Below are positions 44,288 through 53,800 of a stretch of DNA of 64,000 bases, piece after piece; the first letter of the stretch is position 1; each line of letters opens with the position of its first letter. This DNA is from JACCTI01 sp038237435. Its GTDB lineage: Bacteria > Verrucomicrobiota > Verrucomicrobiia > Chthoniobacterales > UBA10450. The stretch is from the NCBI GenBank assembly GCA_038237435.1, contig JBBRYT010000001.1, forward strand, positions 124,001 through 188,000, in the 5' to 3' direction. Made by a program: the position numbers and the translations under genes. The notes beneath the pieces are model-generated. The model saw only the letters and a program-made list of their open reading frames with translations. It searched no databases and was not told the DNA's origin.

Positions 44288-46393
44288 TTATTGAGACGCG
44301 ACTTGTGGCGCGACGGTTTCGAGTTTTTCCAGAACGATGTTTTTCGTCAGCAATTCCGGCAGGATGATCGGCTCGGCCGATTTCCCCGACGGATAGAGGA
44401 CGTACAGTGGGACACCCGGACGGCCAAATTGTTTCAAATATTTTGTGATGACCGGATCGGCGTTGGTCCAATCGGCTTTGAGTTTGACGATCCCGCGGCG
44501 TTGGAAGGCGTCCCGCACGGCGCTGCTTTCGAGCACGGCGGCTTCGTTGAATTTGCAGGTCACACACCAGGCGGCGGTGAAGTCGATAAAGACGGCATGA
44601 CCCTGCGCGAGTTCGCTATCCAATTTTTCGGGCGTGAAGTTTTGCCAACCTTCTGTGTTCGAACTCGAGGCGGCTTCGAGTTTTGTCTGCGCGAACTTGT
44701 CGCCGATAAAATACCAACCACTCACCAGCACGAGCGCGAGCATGACCAGGAGCACGACTACGCGAGAAGCGAATGAGGTTAGCGGCGTGATGAATGTTCC
44801 TTTCATCCAGCAAGCCAGAGCGAGCACGAGAAGAAATGCGCAGGCCCAGATGATGGCGGCGACACCGCGTTGCGCGCCGAGGACGTAGAGCAGAAAAACG
44901 AGCGTGGCCAACATGGGAAAGCCCATCAGTTGTTTGACCCGCTCCATCCACGCGCCGGGCTTGGGAAGAAATTTCACCCAGGCCGGTTGCGCGGACAAAA
45001 GAAAGTATGGCAAGCCCATGCCGGCGGCGACGGCCACGAACATGAGCAGGATGAAAGCGCTGCTTTGCGTGAGCGCGAATCCGACCGCGTAGCCCAGCAC
45101 CGGGGCGGTGCACGACGTTCCCAAAATGGTAGCAAAGACACCCTGGAAAAACGACGCGGCGTTTCCGCTGCCGTCACTCGCGGTGAGAAGACCGCGGTTG
45201 GCTCTTTGCGGCAACGTGATCTCGAAAACGCCAAAGAGATTCAACGCGAAGATGAGCACGACCACGCTCATGCCGAGGACAAAGTAAGGATTAGTGAATT
45301 GAATTGCCCACCCGACCTCGCTACCAGCGCGTTTCAAAAAGATCAGGAACAGAGCGAGCGCGACGAACCAAACGAAGATGCCCGCGACGAATGACAAACC
45401 GTTGCGCAGAATTTTTCCGCGATCGCTGCCGGCGTGCTGAATGAATCCGAAAATTTTCAGAGAGATGACCGGCAAAACGCACGGCATCAGGTTCAAGATA
45501 AGACCGCCGATGAAACCGAAGAGGAGGAAGGTCAGCAGCCCTTTGGACTCGTTAGGCCGCGCCGACGCCGTCATCGCGATCGACGGCGTGTCGGTTAATT
45601 GCCAGCCGTTGCGGTCCGCGTCGTCCTTAGTTGAACCGAAGACGACGATACCGGAAATTGATTTTGCGTCGCCGCTCTCGATTGGAATTCGAACGGTGAG
45701 AACGTCGGCAGCACGCTCGACTATCGGATGGCCGATGACGGTTTTTTCATCGGGCGAAGGATCGAAATCGATGTCCGGATAATTCGCCAGCGCCTTACTT
45801 TGCACGCGAAGGGTTAATCCTTTCGCATCGCGCGACCAATCGGCCTTCGCGGTGTCGTTAGGCCAGGCTTGCGGCAGCGCTCGGCGAAACTTTGCGAAAA
45901 TATTTTCGTTTGCTGCGTCGGCGGTTTTTTGGACCGGCAATTCCAACTGCAGCTTCGCGCCGCCAGGAATGCAAAGCCGTTCGCAGACCAACCAGTTGGT
46001 CTCGGCGCTTAGCCTAACGAGTGGTTCTGCGACCGATGCAGGCGGCGTGATTTCCTGCATGAGCAGGACTTCGTCGTGATAGCCGTAAATCTGAATGTCG
46101 CCCGGTTCGCTCAGCTTGAGCGGCATGGGCCATCGGATCTCGCCGACTTTCCACCCGGACGGGAGGTTCCATTTTATTTCCGTCGGAATGCCGGCGTCGC
46201 CAGGAAATTTCCAATAAGTGTGCCAGCCGGGAACCATGTGCAGGTGGAGACCGACCGTGAATGATTTGCCCGGAACGATCGCAGTGGAATCGGCGAGCAG
46301 CTCGGCTTTGACCAACTCTCGTCCTTCATAGGTCTGGGCACGCGCAATTGACGACGCGAAAAGAACCAAGGCGAATAAGCGCAGGGCGAACAC
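44288..46393 (-). CDS. thiol:disulfide interchange protein DsbD-like
   Basis: The 701-residue protein has a signal peptide, an N-terminal DsbD-alpha-like domain (GLHLHMVPGWHTYWKFPGDA), eight membrane helices with the conserved Cys (MPCVLPVISLKIFGF and LGTSCTAPVLGYAVGF) and a C-terminal thioredoxin domain with CVTCKFNE. It carries reducing power from cytoplasmic thioredoxin to the periplasm. It starts with GTG at 46393. The neighbour redoxin may be a partner. Core motif copies at 45549 (PNE), 45855 (PND) and 46013 (LVR) lie inside. Confidence 0.9.
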   Translation of the reverse strand: MFALRLFALVLFASSIARAQTYEGRELVKAELLADSTAIVPGKSFTVGLHLHMVPGWHTYWKFPGDAGIPTEIKWNLPSGWKVGEIRWPMPLKLSEPGDIQIYGYHDEVLLMQEITPPASVAEPLVRLSAETNWLVCERLCIPGGAKLQLELPVQKTADAANENIFAKFRRALPQAWPNDTAKADWSRDAKGLTLRVQSKALANYPDIDFDPSPDEKTVIGHPIVERAADVLTVRIPIESGDAKSISGIVVFGSTKDDADRNGWQLTDTPSIAMTASARPNESKGLLTFLLFGFIGGLILNLMPCVLPVISLKIFGFIQHAGSDRGKILRNGLSFVAGIFVWFVALALFLIFLKRAGSEVGWAIQFTNPYFVLGMSVVVLIFALNLFGVFEITLPQRANRGLLTASDGSGNAASFFQGVFATILGTSCTAPVLGYAVGFALTQSSAFILLMFVAVAAGMGLPYFLLSAQPAWVKFLPKPGAWMERVKQLMGFPMLATLVFLLYVLGAQRGVAAIIWACAFLLVLALACWMKGTFITPLTSFASRVVVLLVMLALVLVSGWYFIGDKFAQTKLEAASSSNTEGWQNFTPEKLDSELAQGHAVFIDFTAAWCVTCKFNEAAVLESSAVRDAFQRRGIVKLKADWTNADPVITKYLKQFGRPGVPLYVLYPSGKSAEPIILPELLTKNIVLEKLETVAPQVASQ

Positions 46394-46430
46394 AGCACAA
46401 TATGGCTCGCGCTGTGCTCATTTCAAAACG

Positions 46431-46643
46431 ATGCGCGTCTTCATTTGTTTGCTCATCGGGTTAGCGGTCGTCGGGGGCTTCCTAGCACATCGACAGAGAA
46501 ACGAACCCGCTCCGGCGCCAATCGTCGCCAAGCAGGAAAATAGCCCGCACAATTGGATGAAAAATTCCCTCGATCGAGCTACCGACGTGAAGAAACAGGT
46601 CGCGCAGCAACGTAAAGAGAGCGGCGACGTTTACGGTCGCTGA
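46431..46643 (+). CDS. small membrane-anchored protein
   Basis: The 70-residue protein begins with one membrane segment (VFICLLIGLAVVGGFLA) and has a short charged outside part (SLDRATDVKKQVAQQRKES). It is divergent from dsbD and has 37 bases upstream, enough for a promoter. I do not recognise the family. The length, start codon and absence of a better reading in the region support a real gene. Confidence 0.5.
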   Translation: MRVFICLLIGLAVVGGFLAHRQRNEPAPAPIVAKQENSPHNWMKNSLDRATDVKKQVAQQRKESGDVYGR

Positions 46644-46658
46644 AATTTGCCTAACGCG

Positions 46659-47252
46659 TTATTTCGTTTGCGCGCCGAGCTTAGCGCGAATGGCCGACTT
46701 AAAGGAAGCGGCGTCGAGCGATCCAGCCGCACGGTCCTGCGCCGCGTCGGTCGCGTGATTTTCCGTGAGGAAATCTTCCTTACCGAGCTGGGCCAAATCC
46801 TTCACGGCATCGCCGTTATTCTTTAGGACAACTTCGGCGCCGCGGGCGGCATCGGTTTGTACGTGAAAACGCCCATGCATAATGCCGACCAGCGGAACGA
46901 ACTGCGTGCCGTTGTGTTCGACAAAAAGAATATCGCGATCGCCCACTTTGAATTTCGGCACGTCGGAAACTTCCATGGTCATGTCGTCAACGGTGCCACC
47001 AAGCATGCGCATGGTGTAAGTCGCTCCCGGATCACCCTTGATCGCCTCTTCGACTTGCAGCGTGACGTAAGTGGCGATGTGGCGTTCGGCGCCTTCACCG
47101 GTCCACTGCGATTTCACATCACTGACTGTGCCTTGGAATATTACCTCCGCCTGAGCGACGAGTTCGTCGAAACTTGGCGGCACGACAGTAGTGGCGCGCG
47201 CGAAATTGAAAACAAAGACAGCGCAGACTGCGAGGAAGATGGATTTTTTCAT
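46659..47252 (-). CDS. secreted protein of unknown function
   Basis: A signal peptide (SIFLAVCAVFVFNFARA) precedes a mature domain of about 178 residues. It begins TTVVPPSFDELVAQAEVIFQ, a pattern common in small secreted bacterial proteins (domain with VEEAIKGDPG and GDRDILFVEHNG). The region FKVGDRDILF looks like a beta barrel. The C-terminal third is helical and charged. The gene converges with the small membrane protein gene at 46643; a degenerate core motif (CCTAACGC) lies between the two stops. Function is not known. Confidence 0.6.
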   Translation of the reverse strand: MKKSIFLAVCAVFVFNFARATTVVPPSFDELVAQAEVIFQGTVSDVKSQWTGEGAERHIATYVTLQVEEAIKGDPGATYTMRMLGGTVDDMTMEVSDVPKFKVGDRDILFVEHNGTQFVPLVGIMHGRFHVQTDAARGAEVVLKNNGDAVKDLAQLGKEDFLTENHATDAAQDRAAGSLDAASFKSAIRAKLGAQTK

Positions 47253-47326
47253 AACGAAGATCTCTGGAAATTAACTCGTCGATCGAGCGACAATAACATC
47301 ATGTATTCTGAGTAAAAGGCGAGCGA

Positions 47327-48763
47327 TCACGGATCGAGATCGTAAACTTCCACCATGCCGATGCCGGTGAGGTTATTTACTCCGCGCACGAAGGCCGTGT
47401 AAGTGCCGGGCGCGAGGTTCGCCATCACCGCGCTCTCCAAAGGATTACCTGGCGCTCGACCGCTGGCAGTGATCTGCGCCTGCTGAGGACTGGCGGACCA
47501 GTTGTCGTTCGAAGCGGTCATTTGTCCGTTGCTGTTGTAAATTTCCAGGCTGGGATCGAGTAACGCGCCAGGAATAGCTCCGGCCAAAGATGGGCCAAGC
47601 GCGCGAATGATCACATTCTTGTTCCCGCTGCCCTGGACGATGAAGCCCCCGATGAGCACTTCATCTCCGACGCCGATGTTGCCCCGCGTGGAGACATTCA
47701 TGAAACGCGTGGTCGGCCCATTCAACTCGTAGGCTTCCACCATGGCAATACCCTCAGTGTTGTTCTGTCCGCGAATGATAGTGGTGTAAGTGCCCGGCTG
47801 AAGGGTCGCGATGAGCGCGGGCTCGGCGGGATCATTTGGCGCCAGACCGCTCGCGGAAATCGGACCCGCTTGGGTTCCCGATTGCCAATCGTCATTTTGC
47901 GCAATGATGGCTCCCGTGCTGTCGTGCAATTCCAAAACCGGGTTCTGCATGACGCCGCTGAGCCCAGCCGCGGAGAGCGATGGGCCCGGTGCGCGCAAGA
48001 GTATTTGCTTCGAAGTCGATCCCTGAATGATAAAGCCGCCGATGAGATTTTGATCACCAAGGCCGACCTTCATCCGAGTGGAAATATTCGTCAGACGCGC
48101 GGTGGTCGGGGCCGGCGTGGGAGAAGGCGTCGGGGTTGGGGCCGGCGCGCCATACATCGCTTGCGCGCCGGCGATATCGTCGCTCGCGAGAATTTCGCGA
48201 TCACTGATCGTCGGGTTCATGATGTCGTCACCACTTTGATGTTGCAAGCCGATGCCGTGTCCGAGTTCATGCAAAAAAACGCGGCGAATATCTGCGATCG
48301 CGTAACCGTTGCTGCCAAACTTCAAGTTCCCGCGATAGGAATCGAACGTCTGGGCGCGATTGAAAAGGACATCGGCTTCAATCATCGCACTACCCTGAGT
48401 CATGTAGTAGGTGACCGCGAGAGTGCCGCTGCCGAAGGCTTGACCGTAAACGCTGTTGGCAAACACCACCGAGTTCACGCGGTCGCCCGACGAGGCTGGC
48501 GCAGAGGAGTCCATGACCGCGGTCAATTGGACGCGCTGCATCTGTGAGTTCCACATGTTCAGGACCGGGAGGACGGCCGCGTTCCAGGATGTGTTGCCAT
48601 CCGTGAGGGTGGATGAAGGGCTGCCAAGGCTAAGCTGGAGGACAATGTTAGCGTTAGTCGGCCAGGTCTTACCGTTGAGCACGTAACCAGAGGCTCCGTG
48701 GACAATAGCCAAGGCTAAGGCGGCAAAGAAAAAACGGGATCTTAAGCGAAAGAAGATCAACAT
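47327..48763 (-). CDS. matrixin-like secreted metalloprotease with two C-terminal beta repeats
   Basis: A signal peptide (FFFAALALAIVHGASG) is followed by a matrixin-type zinc protease domain with HELGHGIGLQHQSGDDIMNP, the HExxHxxxxxH zinc site and Met turn. After a Pro/Thr linker (PTPTPSPTPAPTT) come two repeats of about 125 residues (GDQNLIGGFIIQG, LRAPGPSLS; and GDEVLIGGFIVQG, IRALGPSLA) that end with TGIGMVEVYDLDP. The repeats are common in Verrucomicrobia and Acidobacteria surface proteins. The protein probably degrades external proteins. I use ATG 48763; in-frame ATGs at 48799 and 48790 would add 12 or 9 residues before the signal. Confidence 0.8.
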   Translation of the reverse strand: MLIFFRLRSRFFFAALALAIVHGASGYVLNGKTWPTNANIVLQLSLGSPSSTLTDGNTSWNAAVLPVLNMWNSQMQRVQLTAVMDSSAPASSGDRVNSVVFANSVYGQAFGSGTLAVTYYMTQGSAMIEADVLFNRAQTFDSYRGNLKFGSNGYAIADIRRVFLHELGHGIGLQHQSGDDIMNPTISDREILASDDIAGAQAMYGAPAPTPTPSPTPAPTTARLTNISTRMKVGLGDQNLIGGFIIQGSTSKQILLRAPGPSLSAAGLSGVMQNPVLELHDSTGAIIAQNDDWQSGTQAGPISASGLAPNDPAEPALIATLQPGTYTTIIRGQNNTEGIAMVEAYELNGPTTRFMNVSTRGNIGVGDEVLIGGFIVQGSGNKNVIIRALGPSLAGAIPGALLDPSLEIYNSNGQMTASNDNWSASPQQAQITASGRAPGNPLESAVMANLAPGTYTAFVRGVNNLTGIGMVEVYDLDP

Positions 48764-48971
48764 CTTCGGAAGCGCAGCGAAACAAACCATAATTTCCATA
48801 AAAGCAGGAACCGTACGCAGCGCCGCGGACTTTGAAGTTTTTTACGGAAAGTTCAAGGCATCCGAATTCTACGAGTCAAAGCTCTGCAGAAATCGGGAAC
48901 GAAAAGCAGGTTCCGTCCGCAAAACCGACGCTGTCGAACAAAACATGGAACGCGTTATGACGCGTTCGACC

Positions 48972-49484
48972 TTACGGCACGATAAAAATTTGCTTCGTGT
49001 AGGGGTCTTTGGCTTTGTCGCCCGATTTGTAACCGGTCACATCGATGATGCCCCCTTTGGGATCGATGCTGTAAACGTAGCCCGGTTTGCCGGGTACAGG
49101 TTTAGCGGTAGGGAACTGTGTGGTCGTCGCCGAAGTCTGGCGCGGGCTCGGCGTTGGACTGGAAGAAACTTTTCGTGAAGCGGAGCTACCAACGTCGTTG
49201 CGGGGCCGCGTCGTCTCCTGAGTGGAAGCTGATGAGCGATGGGTCGATGCCCCACGACGGACGACTCTTGACGGTGATGCGGCCACCGGCGCGCCGGGAG
49301 TAGTTACATCGGAAACCGTGCTCGTCGTCGTAGTGGTGGTTGTTGTTTGATCCTGATCAAGGCGCTCGCGCACAAATTTCGCCGGCGCATCGATTACATG
49401 GAATGACGTGACCGCGACGTCGTGCACGGTGCGACAACCGGTAAAGACCAACGCGCTTGCCAGAAGAAAACGCGCGGCGGTCAT
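48972..49484 (-). CDS. putative lipoprotein, Ser/Thr-rich
   Basis: The N-terminus ends in a lipobox (LASALVFTGC). The mature part has a Thr run and a low-complexity Ser/Thr/Arg-rich middle, then a structured C-terminus of about 45 residues (PGKPGYVYSIDPKGGIIDVT, then KDPYTKQIFIVP). The C-terminus may be a small beta domain. I start at ATG 49484; a longer reading to 49544 lacks a lipobox position. The function is unknown; surface display is likely. Confidence 0.6.
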   Translation of the reverse strand: MTAARFLLASALVFTGCRTVHDVAVTSFHVIDAPAKFVRERLDQDQTTTTTTTTSTVSDVTTPGAPVAASPSRVVRRGASTHRSSASTQETTRPRNDVGSSASRKVSSSPTPSPRQTSATTTQFPTAKPVPGKPGYVYSIDPKGGIIDVTGYKSGDKAKDPYTKQIFIVP

Positions 49485-49528
49485 GGTGGCTATCTCTAAG
49501 GGATATCGTCTGCCACGGCTAGAAGATT

Positions 49529-50572
49529 TCAGGAGCGAGCACATAAATCTTTCGCGTCTTTGACGAATTCATCCACGATTAATTCGTTCGTATTCCACGA
49601 ACACATCAGCCGGTAGATATCCGGCTCAACGAACTTGTAAAACTGCCAGCCGCGAATTTGCAATTGCGCGACTAGCTCCGCGTCCATGCGGAGGAAAACC
49701 GAATTCGACTCCTGCGGAAAGACTGGCTCCCAACCAACCGCACTTCTCAGCTTACCCGCGAAGGATTTCGCCGAAGCATTGGCGCGCCGCGCATTTTGTA
49801 ACCAAACGTCATCGCGCAGGAGGCCCAGCCAGGGCGCAGCCAGGAATCGCATCTTGGAAGCGAGCTGGCCCGCCTGCTTCGCGCGGTAATCAAAATCCTG
49901 TGCGAGTTCCTTGTTGAAAAAGATAACGAGCTCGCCGATGCCGACGCCGTTTTTTATCCCGCCAAAACAAAGAACGTCGAAGCCGAGCTGCGCAGTGATT
50001 TCCTTTGGCTTGCAGCCTAACGAGACCAAGGCATTCGCAAAACGCGCTCCGTCCATGTGGAAATACAACGAACGCGCGCGCGCAAATTCTCCGATCGCCG
50101 CTAGTTCGTCCCGCGTATAAACGGTGCCAAGCTCGGTCGCTTGCGTCACGCTAATCACGCGCGGTTTCGGTGAATGAATTTCGTGCTGCTTCTCCAATAT
50201 CGCCGCGACCTGCGCGAGATCGAGTTTTCCGTTCGCCCCTGACGTCAGAAGTAACTTTGCGCCCCCCGAAAGAAATTCCGGCGCGCCACATTCATCCGTC
50301 TCGACGTGCGCGAGTTCGTGGCAGATGACGCTGTGATAGGGCCGGCAAAGATGCGCGAGTGCCAGACCGTTGGCCGCCGTTCCATTGAAGACCAGAAAGA
50401 CTTCGCAATCAGCCTCGAATATTTGCCGCACTCGATCGCACAGACGGTCGGTCCATTCGTCGTCGCCGTAGGAGGCGACTACCCCAGAATTCGCTTCCTC
50501 AAGTGCCCGGAAGGCTTCGGGACAAATTCCGGCCGTGTTGTCACTAGCCAAGTCAAATCGAGGCACGATCAT
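49529..50572 (-). CDS. ltaE: low-specificity L-threonine aldolase
   Basis: A PLP enzyme of 347 residues that cleaves L-threonine to glycine and acetaldehyde. Motifs are FDLASDNTAGICPEAF at the start, PYHSVICHELAHVETDECGA and the PLP lysine in CFGGIKNGVGIGELVIF. Fold type I is complete. It can feed glycine to the gcv system encoded at 10086. Core motif copy at 50016 encodes SLG. Confidence 0.85.
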   Translation of the reverse strand: MIVPRFDLASDNTAGICPEAFRALEEANSGVVASYGDDEWTDRLCDRVRQIFEADCEVFLVFNGTAANGLALAHLCRPYHSVICHELAHVETDECGAPEFLSGGAKLLLTSGANGKLDLAQVAAILEKQHEIHSPKPRVISVTQATELGTVYTRDELAAIGEFARARSLYFHMDGARFANALVSLGCKPKEITAQLGFDVLCFGGIKNGVGIGELVIFFNKELAQDFDYRAKQAGQLASKMRFLAAPWLGLLRDDVWLQNARRANASAKSFAGKLRSAVGWEPVFPQESNSVFLRMDAELVAQLQIRGWQFYKFVEPDIYRLMCSWNTNELIVDEFVKDAKDLCARS

Positions 50573-50591
50573 GCCTCACTCTACTCTGGGC

Positions 50592-50623
50592 AAAAAAAGT
50601 TCGCCTGGCAGGAAACGCGAACT
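50592..50623 (-). terminator. rho-independent terminator downstream of the small membrane peptide gene
   Basis: On the minus strand AGTTCGC and GCGAACT pair around 12 bases and are followed by seven T. It lies 53 bases after the stop of the 38-residue gene at 50676 and 20 bases before the ltaE start, so it would end transcription from that small gene. Confidence 0.6.
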
Positions 50624-50675
50624 CCTACATTCGCGCCTCCACCAGGCGACTCGCCTCTACTGGTAACTCGCTCTC

Positions 50676-50792
50676 CTAGGTGCAACCACGCAGGAGGAAA
50701 AACAAAAGCAAAATTGGAATCGGAATACCTAGCAGCCATAGCAGGATGTAACCTGCGGCCGCTTTTTCCCCGGCTCGTTCGATTATTTTCAT
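50676..50792 (-). CDS. small hydrophobic membrane peptide
   Basis: The 38-residue product has a charged head (KIIERAGEKAAAG), a single membrane segment (YILLWLLGIPIPILLLFFLL) and RGCT at the end. Similar LLWLLGVPIP peptides occur in other bacteria as uncharacterised small proteins. A good terminator follows. In-frame upstream sequence to 50873 is open but lacks a better start. The evidence is the conserved-looking peptide plus terminator, so confidence is moderate. Confidence 0.5.
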   Translation of the reverse strand: MKIIERAGEKAAAGYILLWLLGIPIPILLLFFLLRGCT

Positions 50793-50884
50793 CGCTAAGA
50801 ATTCGCATCTGAAATGCGCATCGCGCGTCTCAATCTTACATTTTCCCAGCTTTGCCGAAGCGGAATCTCGCACTATGATCGGCC

Positions 50885-53800
50885 ATGAGTCTGCAAACGG
50901 AGACCGCGCGCCGCGGCGAACAGATTTTTCGTCTGGTCGATCGACATCCCGAATCGATTTTCACCAAAGCCGGATTCTATCAGCGGATGATGGCGCTCTC
51001 CATGAAGGACGAGCATTTCAAGGTGCAGATGTTTCGCTTTGTCGATGTCCTCGCGACCATTCATCGGCCGAAAGATATCGTGCAACATTTCGACGAATAC
51101 TTGAGCACGGTGCAGAACGGCTTCGCGCCCATCCTGAAACCGGTCATTCGTTTGTCGCACATCTTTTCGGTAATCGCCGGCCCGTTCATGCGCTGGAACG
51201 TCTCGGGCATGGCGCGGCAATTCATCTCCGGACGCAATCCGGAAGATGCGATGAAAGTTCTGCGCAAACGGCGCAAGGAACGGATCGGCTTCACCGTCGA
51301 CTTGTTAGGCGAAGCAGTCGTGAGCGAGGGCGAAGCAAACGAATACGCTGCCCGTTGTTTGCATTTGCTCGAAGGTCTGGCGGCGCTGACGCGTGGTTGG
51401 ACCGATCCGTTAGGCAAAAACGTCGAGCTGTTTCCGGTGGTTAATGTTTCGGTAAAAATTTCCGCGCTCTATTCGCAGATGAATCCGGCTGATCCGGAAG
51501 ATGCGATCGCGCATCTCGCGCCGAAGCTGCGCACGATATTGCGGCGCGCGAAAGAACTCGGCGCGTTCGTGAACTTCGACATGGAAAGTTACGCGCACAA
51601 AAATTCCACGCTCGATCTTTTCAAAACTCTCTTCACCGAGCCGGAGTTCAAAGATTGGCCGCACACCGGCATTGTTATCCAGGCCTATCTGCGCGATGCC
51701 GAAAAAGATCTGCGCGATCTCATCGCGTGGGCGCGAAACCGCGGCACGCGCTTCACCGTGCGCCTAGTCAAAGGCGCCTACTGGGATTACGAACGCATCA
51801 AGTCAGCGCAGAACGGCTGGCGCGTTCCAGTCTGGCAGCAGAAGCCGGAGAGCGACGCGAACTTCGAAACGTGCACGCGTGTCCTGCTCGAAAACGAAAA
51901 TATTGTGACCGCCGCGTTCGGTTCGCACAACGTCCGCAGCATCGCGCACGCGCAAGCCCTCGCGGAACAGCTCGGCATCGATAAGAGCCGCTTCGAATTT
52001 CAGCTGCTCTACGGCATGGCCAATCCGATCAAGCGCGCGCTGGTCGAGATGGGTTATCGCGTGCGCGAATATTGTCCGGTCGGCGAACTGCTGCCCGGCA
52101 TGAGCTACCTCGTCAGGCGCTTGCTCGAGAACACTTCGAACGAAGGATTCTTGAAGGCGAAATTTTCCGACAACGCTTCCGAACAACTGTTGCTGCGCGA
52201 TCCGACCACGCTCGTTTCGAAACGCTCTCGCGCGGAAACGCATGTTCCGCCGGTTGAATTCTCACCGGAGGTGGCAGCGAAAATCGATCGGCATGCCTCG
52301 ATCGATTCTTATTCGCGCAATGGCGCGACCCGCGAAACGCCGCCCGGTGATAGCTACGAAAATTCACCGCTCGTTAATTGGGTGCACAAGGAAAGCCAGG
52401 AACAGATGCGCGCCGCTTTGCGCGAAGTGCGCACGCGTTTCGGCAAAAAATATCCGCTCGTCATCGACGGGAAGAAAATCTCGACCAGCAAATGGATGCG
52501 TTCGGTTAACCCGAGCAATCCAACCGAAGTTGTAGGTGAAATTGCCGAAGGCGAAATCGAGCACGCCGAGCTGGCGGTGAAAGCCGCGCGCAAAGCCTGG
52601 AAAAAATGGCGCCTAACGAGTGTTAACGAGCGCGCGGAATTACTCGAGCGCGTCGCCACGATCATGGACCGGCGGCGCTTCGAATTGTCCGCTCTTGAAG
52701 TTTACGAAGTCGGTAAAGCCTGGGCGGAAGCGGACGGCGATATTCGCGAAGCGATCGACTTCCTTCTCTTCTACGCGCAACAGATGCGCATCCTCGGCCG
52801 GCCGACACTAACGCAGCACGTCCTCGGAGAAGAAAGCTATCAGCATTATTGGCCGCGCGGTGTCGCACTCGTCATCTCGCCATGGAATTTTCCCATCGCG
52901 ATCTTATGCGGCATGGTTTCGGCCGCGCTCGTCACCGGCAACACCGTTATCATGAAGCCGGCCGAGCCGTCGTCCATCACCGGCGCGATGCTGATGGAAA
53001 TGTTTGAGGAAGCCGGTGTGCCGCCCGGCGTTCTCAACCTTCTTTTCGGACACGGCTCCGTTGTCGGCGCGCATCTGGTCGATCATCCCGATGTTGAGAT
53101 GATCGCCTTCACTGGTTCGCGCGAAGTCGGCCTGCGTATCTGGGAATCCGCGGGGAAAACCCGACCCGGGCAGCGCGAACTGAAACGCGTCGTTTGCGAA
53201 ATGGGCGGAAAAAACGGCGTGATTGTCGATTCCGATGCCGACCTCGACGAAGCGATCATCGACACGGTTTATTCCGCCTTCGGTTATCAGGGACAAAAAT
53301 GTTCTGCCTGCTCGCGGTTGATCGTACTCGAAGAAAATTACGACCGCGTCGTCGAACGACTTATCGCCGCTGTCGCAAGTTTGCGCGTCGGCAATCCCGA
53401 AGTCCCCGGCATTTTCGTCGGACCGGTGATCGACGAAAAAGCCTACAACCAAATTCAAAAACGAATCGCGCAAGGAATGGGCGAAGCGACGCTGGCTTAT
53501 CAGGCGAAAAATCTGCCCGTAACCGGCTACTTCATTCCGCCGACGATTTTCACCGACGTGAAACCAGAGCACACGCTCGCCTGCAATGAAATCTTCGGAC
53601 CGGTGCTGAGTGTTTTGAAAGCGCGCGATCTCGATCACGCCATCGAAATCGCCAACAGCACTGAATACGCGCTCACCGCCGGATTTTTCTCGCGCAGTCC
53701 GGCGAACATCGAACGCGTTAAAGGCGCGCTCGTCGCCGGCAACGTTTACATCAATCGCAGCTGCACCGGCGCTGTCGTCGGACGTCATCCCTTCGGCGGA

